Assembly: GCA_965222825.1 (NCBI GenBank)
Contig: OZ244964.1
Span: 1,116,001 to 1,180,000, forward strand
Source: G965207335 sp965222825
GTDB lineage: Bacteria > Pseudomonadota > Gammaproteobacteria > PS1 > Pseudothioglobaceae
Length of the DNA stretch: 64,000 nt
Reading direction: 5' to 3'
Positions 54,308 to 61,966 of the stretch are shown one piece after another (within the stretch, counting starts at the first letter, position 1; every line of letters begins with the position of its first letter). The notes beneath the pieces are model-generated. The model saw only the letters and a program-made list of their open reading frames with translations. It ran no database searches and was not told the DNA's origin. The position numbers were made by a program, and so were the translations under genes.

Positions 54308-54456
54308 ATAAAGAGCACCGCATAGATAAAAGTGCGAAGAATCTATACGCGTAACCTTGCTTTTTAGGAGTATGTTTTTATTAACAACCTTGAAGCAGAG
54401 CTCACAAAGTCTGATTCAGAGTTTTATAAGATATTGTTATAAACATATTCTTAATG
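54308..54456. repeat. Repeat C and repeat B copies after rnhB
   Basis: AGAGCACCGCAT, ATAGATAAAAGTGCGAAGAA TCTATACGCG and TTGCTTTTTAG (54313-54370) match the repeat C region between thrS and ctpA; then CACAAAGTCTGATT...TTATAAGATATTGTTATAAA (54402-54445) is repeat B. The block ends at or within the mrdA stop. The two families are fused here. Confidence 0.6.
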
Positions 54457-56289
54457 ATTGTTTGGAGTATCTTTTGCGACTACATTAAAATATAAATCTA
54501 ACATTTTTCTAGCAATAGGAGCAGCATTTGCACTGCCACTACCAGCATTTTCTACTACTACAGCAATTACAACCTCAGGATTATCTATGGGGGCAAAACT
54601 AGTAAACAGTGCATGATCTCGTAAATGCTCAGCTATATTTTTAGCATTATAACTTTCATCTTTTGATAAGCTAAAAACTTGTGCTGTGCCTGTTTTTCCA
54701 GCTAGAGTATATTGCAAGTTTTTATTTAATCGTCTTGCTGTGCCCTTGGGGCTATAAATAGTTTGTTTCATACCATCAATTACAGTTTCATAATTTTTAA
54801 TATCTACTATATTTAACTGCTTAAATATAGCCTCAGTGCTAATTATAGTATTAGACGAGTAGCTAATTCTTTTCAATAGTCTTGGGGTAGTTAATTTACC
54901 TCCACTAGCTAAAGCTCCTGTTGATACGGTTAATTGCAGTGGAGTTGTGCCCATAAAGCCTTGTCCAATACCAGCAATTATGGTTTCTCCAATATACCAA
55001 GGTTTATTTTTAATGCGTTTTTTCCATTTCTTAGATGGTAACACTCCATAATTTTCATTTGGTAAGTCTATTTTTGTTTTACTTCCTATGTTAAATTGTG
55101 CAAGATAATTGTGTATTTTATCAATACCTAATTCATAAGCTAATTCATAAAAAAATACATCGCAAGATTGAGCTATAGATGCTTTTAAGTCAATATTACC
55201 ATGTCCGCTTTTTTTCCAATCACGGTATTTGTGGTTATTATTAGGCAAATTATATGAGCCTTTGCAAAATATATGTTTATCCTTTTTTATAACATTATTT
55301 TCTAATCCTGCTAAAGCCACAAATGGTTTTATTGTCGATCCCGGAGGATATACGCCCCTAATTGCCCTGTTAAATAAGGGACGATTTTTATCATTTATTA
55401 GTTTTTTATAATCTTTGTTTGATATACCATTTACAAAACTATTAGCATCAAAAGTTGGTGCACTAGCAAGTGCTAGTATCTCCCCTGTTTTGACAAACAT
55501 CATTACTACTGAGCCTCTTTTATTGTGTAATAATTCTTGGGCTTTTTCTTGTAGCCTGTAATCAATGCTTAAATATAAGTCATTGCCAGTCTTAGGATAT
55601 TTAACAATATCAGTGCTAATACTTCTACCTAAAGCGTTGCGAGTTATTTTGCTTAGTCCAGCAGTGCCTAACAACAAATCATCGTATTGTTTTTCTAAGC
55701 CAGTTTTACCAATATGAGTTATGCCCTGGTATTTTTTATTTGATTTTTTATCATTACTAATTCTATTTACATAACCTATTATATGAGTAGTAATACCCTT
55801 TTTAGGATAAATACGCTTAAAATATGGTCTAACATTTATACCCTTATAATCTTGCGAACTTAATACCTTAGCCACTGCATTGTAGGGCATATCATATGCT
55901 ATTATAATATCATCAAATGAATTGTAATATTTACGAATTTTGTAATACTTTTTTATATCTGCATCGTTGATAAAATTATCTTGTTTTAATTTAGTAATAG
56001 TTTTTGATACACCATTAGTTTTCTCAGGTATGATGCTGAGTATGTAACTAAGTTTATTATCTGCTAGTATTGCTCCATTTCTGTCAAATATCCTACCTCT
56101 AATTGGAGGTACGCTTCTGGTTATAATTTGATTATCAATAGATTCTTGCTTATAATGGCTATAATTAATTATTTGTAAATTAAAAAATCTATATATTAAA
56201 ATACCCGTTAGTGTCATCATTATAAGACCAGCAAATATTACTCGTTTAGTAAAAATAGAGTATTCAGATATAGGATTTGATATTAACAT
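54451..56289 (-). CDS. mrdA: Peptidoglycan transpeptidase, penicillin-binding protein 2
   Basis: 612 aa. N-terminal membrane helix (VIFAGLIMMTLTGILIYRFF), pedestal region (PPIRGRIFDRNG, residues 55-66) and C-terminal transpeptidase domain with SxxK at S318-TIK (YPPGSTIKPFVAL), the SxN-like SCDVFFYELA and KTG at 532 (LAGKTGTAQVF). It elongates the lateral wall with RodA, which is not adjacent: mrdA is followed on its strand by the convergent rnhB region. It follows mreD with zero-gap start. Confidence 0.95.
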   Translation of the reverse strand: MLISNPISEYSIFTKRVIFAGLIMMTLTGILIYRFFNLQIINYSHYKQESIDNQIITRSVPPIRGRIFDRNGAILADNKLSYILSIIPEKTNGVSKTITKLKQDNFINDADIKKYYKIRKYYNSFDDIIIAYDMPYNAVAKVLSSQDYKGINVRPYFKRIYPKKGITTHIIGYVNRISNDKKSNKKYQGITHIGKTGLEKQYDDLLLGTAGLSKITRNALGRSISTDIVKYPKTGNDLYLSIDYRLQEKAQELLHNKRGSVVMMFVKTGEILALASAPTFDANSFVNGISNKDYKKLINDKNRPLFNRAIRGVYPPGSTIKPFVALAGLENNVIKKDKHIFCKGSYNLPNNNHKYRDWKKSGHGNIDLKASIAQSCDVFFYELAYELGIDKIHNYLAQFNIGSKTKIDLPNENYGVLPSKKWKKRIKNKPWYIGETIIAGIGQGFMGTTPLQLTVSTGALASGGKLTTPRLLKRISYSSNTIISTEAIFKQLNIVDIKNYETVIDGMKQTIYSPKGTARRLNKNLQYTLAGKTGTAQVFSLSKDESYNAKNIAEHLRDHALFTSFAPIDNPEVVIAVVVENAGSGSANAAPIARKMLDLYFNVVAKDTPNNH

Positions 56290-56754
56290 TTATTTCTTAT
56301 ATTGACTATCTAATAACCATCTAATAATAGGCCAAAATAACGGTGTAGTAATAAGACTAATAAACATTACTGGATTTATATAAAACTCTGTAATACTAAT
56401 TAAATGCACTGTATATATAACCGTTAAATAAATAATACTAGCAACAAATATATAAACTTGCTCGGTGCTAATATTAGAGGTAAAAAAAGATCTTTTAATT
56501 TTTATTAAAAATAAACTACTTAGTATTAATGCTAGGGAATTTTGCCCCAATATATCGCCACTAATAACATCAATCAATATTCCTAAAACCAAAGCATAAT
56601 AAGCTGGATTTTTAATTTTAAATCTAATAAGCCAATAACTAAAACTAAGTAATGGCCAAAAAACTATAACTTCATTACTAAAAATAGGTATAGCACTCAA
56701 TATTAGTGTTATTAAACTAGATTTTATTAAAAACCAAATGGAGTTTTTTTTCAT
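56290..56754 (-). CDS. mreD: Rod shape-determining protein MreD
   Basis: 154 aa, five to six hydrophobic segments, with RFKIKNPAYYALVLGILIDVISGDILGQNSLALIL and the FWPIIRWLL ending. Order mreB-mreC-mreD-mrdA supports the call; sequence alone is weakly conserved. Start is 9 nt after mreC and end abuts mrdA. Confidence 0.9.
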   Translation of the reverse strand: MKKNSIWFLIKSSLITLILSAIPIFSNEVIVFWPLLSFSYWLIRFKIKNPAYYALVLGILIDVISGDILGQNSLALILSSLFLIKIKRSFFTSNISTEQVYIFVASIIYLTVIYTVHLISITEFYINPVMFISLITTPLFWPIIRWLLDSQYKK

Positions 56755-56762
56755 TACTTAGC

Positions 56763-57581
56763 CTATGGTTTTTTATTGTTATTTATAGCTTCATTAATTA
56801 GTAATACAAATTCTAATTGGTTAATATTTTCAATGGGCAATAATTCTACTACCATAAAATCACCTTGATTTTTAATCTTAGTTACAGTTCCTACTGGATG
56901 ATTTTTAGGGAATTTATTATCAATACCACTAGATACAAAAATATCACCTACTTTAATATCAGAGTTTGTTTGCACAAAATTAAGTTTTAAACTGCTATTA
57001 TAAGACGCAACACCTTGTGCAATAGCGTGTAAACTATTTCTTTGATTTTTTGTAGCAATATAATGAGTAGGGTCGGTAATACTTAATACCGTAGAATGAT
57101 TTTTAGCAACAAAAATTACCTGACCAACAATACCAGAATCACCTATTACTACTTGATTGCTCTTAATATTATCATCTAAACCTTTATTGATAACAATTTG
57201 TTTTTTAAGCCTAGATTGAGCAATATTACTAACCGATGCTAAAATTATATTTTTACTTTTTAGCACATAAACTGTATTGAGAATTTTTTTGACCTTTTGC
57301 AGTTCTAGCACATTACCAGCGTGAGTTTGTAACTGTGCTTTTAATATTTTATTTTCTGTTGTTAGTAAATTAACCTTCTTAATTAATTCTGTATTACTAT
57401 GTGATTTTTCTACTATATAATTATAAAAATAACTAGGTATATCAACTATATAATATATAGGAGACACTAAATTTGCAATAAAACCTCTAATGCTATTTAA
57501 TGACGGATAATTAAATATTGTTAACAAAATGGCAATTATTATTGATATTACATAATGGCTAATTTTTGTATTATTAGCCAT
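56763..57581 (-). CDS. mreC: Rod shape-determining protein MreC
   Basis: 272 aa from ATG at 57581; an in-frame TTG (57593) falls inside the repeat A terminus and is rejected. N-terminal membrane helix, coiled coil (SHSNTELIKKVNLLTTENKI) and the beta domain with GDSGIVGQVIFVAKNHSTVLSITDP, SSGIDNKFPKNHPVGTV. It links MreB to the periplasmic wall enzymes. The repeat element lies directly upstream. Confidence 0.95.
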   Translation of the reverse strand: MANNTKISHYVISIIIAILLTIFNYPSLNSIRGFIANLVSPIYYIVDIPSYFYNYIVEKSHSNTELIKKVNLLTTENKILKAQLQTHAGNVLELQKVKKILNTVYVLKSKNIILASVSNIAQSRLKKQIVINKGLDDNIKSNQVVIGDSGIVGQVIFVAKNHSTVLSITDPTHYIATKNQRNSLHAIAQGVASYNSSLKLNFVQTNSDIKVGDIFVSSGIDNKFPKNHPVGTVTKIKNQGDFMVVELLPIENINQLEFVLLINEAINNNKKP

Positions 57582-57585
57582 TAAA

Positions 57586-57745
57586 TAGTCCAATTTGAAT
57601 AACTATAATAAAATTACCAAAGTTCTTAAAGCCTTGCATTTTGGAGAGACCTCCACTTGTAGATTTACTCGTTTTGAGACTATTGCACGGTGGCAAAGAA
57701 TAGATAAAAATTTAGAGTAGTAAATTATCATAGCAGGTTGGACTA
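57586..57745 (-). repeat. Dispersed element A, copy 3
   Basis: 160-nt element whose ends read TAGTCCAA and TTGGACTA (8-bp perfect terminal inverted repeat). Internal blocks on the minus strand CTATTCTTTGCCACCGTGCA and GTAATTTTATTATAGTTATT match copy 1. It lies between mreB and mreC; the end is 4 nt before the mreC ATG and the other end is 7 nt from the mreB stop. Confidence 0.75.
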
Positions 57746-57752
57746 AATATAA

Positions 57753-58784
57753 TCACTCTGATGCTAAAAATGACATATTATGCTTATTTATCATATCTAA
57801 ACCAATACTACCGCCTTTTACAACGCAGGTAAGAGGCTCATCTGCTACATTAACAGGAAGTTTAGTTTCTTGTGATATTAGTTTATCAAATCCTTCTAAT
57901 AAGGCACCACCTCCTGTTAACACAATACCACTTTCTGCTATATCAGAACCTAATTCTGGTGGGGTATTTTCTAGTGCAGTTTTAACACCAGATACTATAA
58001 TATCTAGCACTTCTTTAATAGCCGTTAATATTTCAGTATTAGTAATACCAAAACTAATAGGAATACCGTCTGCTATATTTCTGCCGTGAATAAATATTTC
58101 TTTAACAACATTGCTTTCATAGGCAGAGCCAACCTCTTTTTTAATCTTTTCAGCTGTGGACTCACCAATAACTGTGCCATAAGCACTACGAATATACTTA
58201 ATAATCGTATCGTCTAATTTATCACCACCTACACGAAGAGAATTAGAATACACTATGCCGTTTAATGACATTACCGCAATTTCTGTTGTGCCCCCACCAA
58301 TGTCAATTACCATAGAGCCTGTTGCTTTATCTATTGGCATTCCAGCACCAAGAGCTGCAGCCATAGGCTCATCAATCAAAAATACATCCTTAGCACCAGC
58401 ACCAAGAGCACTTTCTTTAATAGCTCGTCTTTCAACTTGTGTTGCCCCACAAGGAACACAGATTAGAACCTTAGGACTTGGGCTAAAAAAATTTGACTTT
58501 AAAACCTTTTTTATAAAGTTTTGTAACATCTTTTCTGTTACTCTAAAGTCCGCTATTACACCATCTCTCATAGGACGAATTGCAGTTATAGAACCAGGAG
58601 TTCTGCCTAACATTAATTTAGCTTCTTGTCCTACAGCTATTATTGTTGAGTTCATAGAACTTCTATCATTTCTAATTGCAACTACAGATGGTTCATTCAA
58701 AACAATTGAGCCATTCATACATATAAGTGTATTTGCTGTTCCCAAATCAATAGATAAATTACTAGATTTAAAAAAATTAAACAT
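57753..58784 (-). CDS. mreB: Rod shape-determining protein MreB (actin homologue)
   Basis: 343 aa: SIDLGTANTLICMNGS (phosphate 1), VLICVPCGATQVERRA, GTGKDxxx-type VIDIGGGTTEIAVMSLNG (phosphate 2), and GGALLEGFDKLISQET (adenosine motif). MreB filaments direct lateral wall growth. Followed by a 170-nt gap with repeat A, unlike the tight mreB-mreC spacing of most relatives. Upstream lies the divergent fumarase gene. Confidence 0.98.
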   Translation of the reverse strand: MFNFFKSSNLSIDLGTANTLICMNGSIVLNEPSVVAIRNDRSSMNSTIIAVGQEAKLMLGRTPGSITAIRPMRDGVIADFRVTEKMLQNFIKKVLKSNFFSPSPKVLICVPCGATQVERRAIKESALGAGAKDVFLIDEPMAAALGAGMPIDKATGSMVIDIGGGTTEIAVMSLNGIVYSNSLRVGGDKLDDTIIKYIRSAYGTVIGESTAEKIKKEVGSAYESNVVKEIFIHGRNIADGIPISFGITNTEILTAIKEVLDIIVSGVKTALENTPPELGSDIAESGIVLTGGGALLEGFDKLISQETKLPVNVADEPLTCVVKGGSIGLDMINKHNMSFLASE

Positions 58785-58858
58785 AACCGCCTCTTGTTGC
58801 TATAATAAGTGAATTAAACCAAAAAACTTATTATACCGACTAAATAACATAAATAACA

Positions 58859-60346
58859 ATGAAAATAAAACAAAATGATATTATAAATAGCGTAGCTCTG
58901 GCATTACAGTATATATCTTACCATCATAGTTCTGATTTTATTAAAGCTATGTTTGATGCGTATAAAAAAGAAACCAATTTATCTGCTAAAAATGCCATAG
59001 GGCAAATATTAATTAATTCTAAGATGGCAGCAATTAGCAATCGTCCTATTTGTCAAGATACTGGTATAGTTAATATTTTTATTGATGTTGGTATGTCTGT
59101 TGTTTTTGAAGGCGATATGTCCTTAGACGAAATGATAAACGCAGGTGTTCGTAAGGCGTATTGTGCCCTAGATAATCCGTTAAGATTGTCAGTAGTAGCA
59201 GATCCTTTATTTAGCAGAAAAAATACCAAAGACAATACCCCTGCTGTAATTCATACTAACTTAGTAAGAGGTAATAATATTGAGTTTATTGTAGCTGCCA
59301 AAGGTGCTGGTTCAGAAAATAAAGCAAAATTTACCTGTCTAAACCCTGATGACAATTTATTAGACTGGGTGGTAAGAACATTGCCAACTATGGGTGCAGG
59401 TTGGTGTCCGCCGGGAATTTTGGGTATAGGAGTTGGGGGAACTTCTGAAAAAGCTATGCTGTTAGCAAAAAGAAGTTTATTAGATGAAATTGATATACAC
59501 GAAATAAAAACTAAGAACAAGCCAAGCAAATTAGAAAAATTACGCTTAGATATTTATAATGCTGTTAATGATTTAAAAATTGGTGCTCAAGGCTTAGGAG
59601 GGGTAACTACGGTATTAGATGTTAAAATCCTAGATTATCCAACTCACGCTGCCTCATTGCCTATTGCTATGATACCTAATTGTGCTGCTACTAGGCATAT
59701 ACATTTTAAATTAGACGGTAGTGGAATTGCAAAACTACCAGAAGTTAACATAAATGATTATCCAAACTTAACTATGGATTATTCTAAATATCGCAAAGTA
59801 AATTTAAACACCATTACTAAACAAGATACTGCTAATTGGAAGATAGGCGAAACATTATTATTATCAGGAACGATTCTAACTGGTAGAGATGCAGCACACA
59901 AACGCCTATTAAATATGGTAAATAGTAATCAAGGTATGCCAAAGAATGTTAATTTTAATAACAAATTTATTTATTATGTTGGTCCTGTTGACCCAGTTAA
60001 AGATGAGGTTTTAGGCTCAGCTGGACCCACTACTGCAACTAGAATGGATAAATATAGCTCGTTTATATTAGAAAATACTAATATACTAGGTATGATAGGC
60101 AAGGCAGAACGAGGTCAAGATACTATAAATTTATTAGCAAAACACAAAGCAGTATATTTAATAGCTGTTGGCGGTGCTGCTTATCTTATATCGAAGTCTA
60201 TTACCAAAGCAAAAAAACTAGCTTTTGAAGAGATGGGAATGGAAGCTATTTACGAACTAGAAGTAAAAGATATGCCCACTACTGTAGCAGTTGATATAAA
60301 TGGTAATAATATTCACAGTATTTTTTCACAAACTATTAAGTTATAA
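58859..60346 (+). CDS. fumA: Class I fumarate hydratase
   Basis: [4Fe-4S] fumarase of the TCA cycle, oxygen-sensitive. 495 aa with both domains of the class I family fused: alpha part (RPICQDTGIVNIFIDVG, AKGAGSENKAK, MGAGWCPPGILGIGVGG, IPNCAATRH) and beta part (LLSGTILTGRDAAHKRL, YVGPVDPVKDEVLGSAGPTT). The three Cys (in RPICQD, AGWCPP, PNCAAT) are the cluster ligands. Divergent from mreB. Assigned the fumA/fumB type by fusion; exact paralogue not fixed. Confidence 0.94.
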   Translation: MKIKQNDIINSVALALQYISYHHSSDFIKAMFDAYKKETNLSAKNAIGQILINSKMAAISNRPICQDTGIVNIFIDVGMSVVFEGDMSLDEMINAGVRKAYCALDNPLRLSVVADPLFSRKNTKDNTPAVIHTNLVRGNNIEFIVAAKGAGSENKAKFTCLNPDDNLLDWVVRTLPTMGAGWCPPGILGIGVGGTSEKAMLLAKRSLLDEIDIHEIKTKNKPSKLEKLRLDIYNAVNDLKIGAQGLGGVTTVLDVKILDYPTHAASLPIAMIPNCAATRHIHFKLDGSGIAKLPEVNINDYPNLTMDYSKYRKVNLNTITKQDTANWKIGETLLLSGTILTGRDAAHKRLLNMVNSNQGMPKNVNFNNKFIYYVGPVDPVKDEVLGSAGPTTATRMDKYSSFILENTNILGMIGKAERGQDTINLLAKHKAVYLIAVGGAAYLISKSITKAKKLAFEEMGMEAIYELEVKDMPTTVAVDINGNNIHSIFSQTIKL

Positions 60347-60418
60347 AAAAAATATTTGAGTTATTTTTAGCATGTGCAACGGATTTGTATTATATTTTTT
60401 ACTTTTAATATTAGATTC

Positions 60419-60427
60419 TGGTATTAT
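60419..60427 (+). promoter_or_regulatory. Promoter of RNase P RNA (extended -10)
   Basis: TG-n-TATTAT at 60419-60427, 7 to 9 nt before the predicted 5' end of the RNA. Confidence 0.5.
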
Positions 60428-60435
60428 GCAGAGTT

Positions 60436-60819
60436 AAAGTTAGTTGGATAATCGCCTTGTGCTTAAAAATGCACAAAGAGGAAAGTCCGGACTCCTTAGA
60501 GTAAAGTGATAGTTAATGGCTATGCAAAGTGATTTGACGGAAAGTGCCACAGAAAATACACCGCCTAGTATTTTTAAAGGTTAGGTAAGGGTGAAATGGT
60601 GCGGTAAGAGCGCACCGCTTATTTGGTGACAAATAAGGCATGGTAAACCCCACTTGGAGAAAGATTAAATAAGATAACGGCATTACTCGTGCTTATGTTA
60701 TTGGGTAAATCGCTAAAGGTATTTGGCAACAAATACCATAGATGAATGATTATCGTTAGTTAAGACTGATGAAATAATATTTAGTTGCTAATACAGAATC
60801 CGGCTTATAGACTAACTTT
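60436..60819 (+). ncRNA. rnpB: RNase P RNA, type A
   Basis: 384 nt. P1 pairs AAAGTTAGT (5' end) with ACTAACTTT (3' end). Universal blocks: GAGGAAAGTCCGGACTC near 60479, ACAGAAAATACACCGCC near 60551, GGTAAGGGTGAAATGGTGCG followed by GTAAGAGCGCACCGC near 60588, and CAGAATCCGGCTTATAGACT at the 3' end. The catalytic RNA processes pre-tRNA 5' ends. Ends are placed from the P1 stem. Confidence 0.96.
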
Positions 60820-60862
60820 CATACAAATACAAACATATTTATAATTTATATTATATTTTAGG

Positions 60863-60868
60863 TATAAT
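60863..60868 (+). promoter_or_regulatory. Candidate -10 box upstream of the domain X lipoprotein
   Basis: TATAAT at 60863-60868, 31 nt before the ATG; GGTATAAAAT follows nearer the start. No clear -35. Confidence 0.35.
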
Positions 60869-60898
60869 CTCACATTACTGGTATAAAATTAGCATAAA

Positions 60899-61951
60899 AT
60901 GTTGTTATTAAAATCTTTTATTGTATTGTGTATATTGTTATTATCAGCCTGTAATGGGTTTAATAACTATTTTAATAAGAAGAGTGCTGTTGTTAAAAAT
61001 GATAGTGCCACAAATATTGAAACAAAGCAAAACAATAAAATAACTGCAGATAATACTAAATACATAAAAGATAAAATAACCCAAACAAAAAACTGCTCAG
61101 ATATAAACTTAGATAATATTTCCACAACTAATTTTAGTTTTACAAAAGAGATTGTCCAATGTTTAGAATCATCACCAGAATTTTATAATTATGTATTATT
61201 TTTATACAAACATAATTCTAAAAAAGCTGACAAACAATTACAAAAATTTATTACTACTAATTCTAAAGAAACTCTACCACTTAACTCAATAGTAAGCATA
61301 GCAGATAAAAAAGTATTAATTTGGCTAAATAGAAAGTCTGATGTTGTAGAACCAAATATAATAAAACCTGAGTTAAATAAGACTATTGAGAAAATTGTCT
61401 TAAAACAAGGAGAGTTTGAAACACTAGAAGACTTTAATGTACGAGTTGCAAATAAAAAAGAAATGTTACAACGAAGAATACAATTAGAACAGGCACAATA
61501 CAAGGCAAAATTAGAAGAGTATTATAGGTTGCAAGAAGCTTATATACTTTCTTTAAGGGTTGAAAAAGAAGATAGAAGAGAGCAATCAAAGGTAAAATAT
61601 TTGGATTTTTTAGCAGAAGAAATAATAAATATTCTAGGTTATCCTTATTTTGAAGATCTAGTTTATGACCCTAATGATAAAGTATTTAGAGCTACTTTAT
61701 TATCAACTAAAAGCGATTGGCACGAATATGTAATAATTAATGTGCCATTACTTGAAGCCAAAATATTTAAAGAAAGCATAAAAGAAATTAGACCTGTTTT
61801 AGACTTTGATATCAATGATAATGGAGAATTATATGTGTCTAATATAATTGCTAATTTTGATAAGCAAAATTATAATGCTAAAATAGTAAAGCATAAAAAA
61901 TATAAATTAAAATCTGAAACTATAGAGGCTACATTTGGAGACTGGTTATAA
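60899..61951 (+). CDS. Lipoprotein of the domain X family
   Basis: 350 aa. Consensus lipobox LSAC (C18). Residues 19-130 are a Lys/Asn/Thr-rich linker with a short conserved helix. From residue 139 the family motifs appear: VLIWLNRKSDV, GEFETLEDFNVRV (from about 171), a charged helix, KVKYLDFLAEEI in place of KYWEF, and LVYDPNDKVFRATLLSTKSDW, VIINVP, RPVLDFDIN. It is paralogous to 9877-10680 and 10677-11597. A coiled-coil gene follows 15 nt later, as in the other locus. Function unknown. Confidence 0.8.
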   Translation: MLLLKSFIVLCILLLSACNGFNNYFNKKSAVVKNDSATNIETKQNNKITADNTKYIKDKITQTKNCSDINLDNISTTNFSFTKEIVQCLESSPEFYNYVLFLYKHNSKKADKQLQKFITTNSKETLPLNSIVSIADKKVLIWLNRKSDVVEPNIIKPELNKTIEKIVLKQGEFETLEDFNVRVANKKEMLQRRIQLEQAQYKAKLEEYYRLQEAYILSLRVEKEDRREQSKVKYLDFLAEEIINILGYPYFEDLVYDPNDKVFRATLLSTKSDWHEYVIINVPLLEAKIFKESIKEIRPVLDFDINDNGELYVSNIIANFDKQNYNAKIVKHKKYKLKSETIEATFGDWL

Positions 61952-61966
61952 CTTACCATTAAAATT

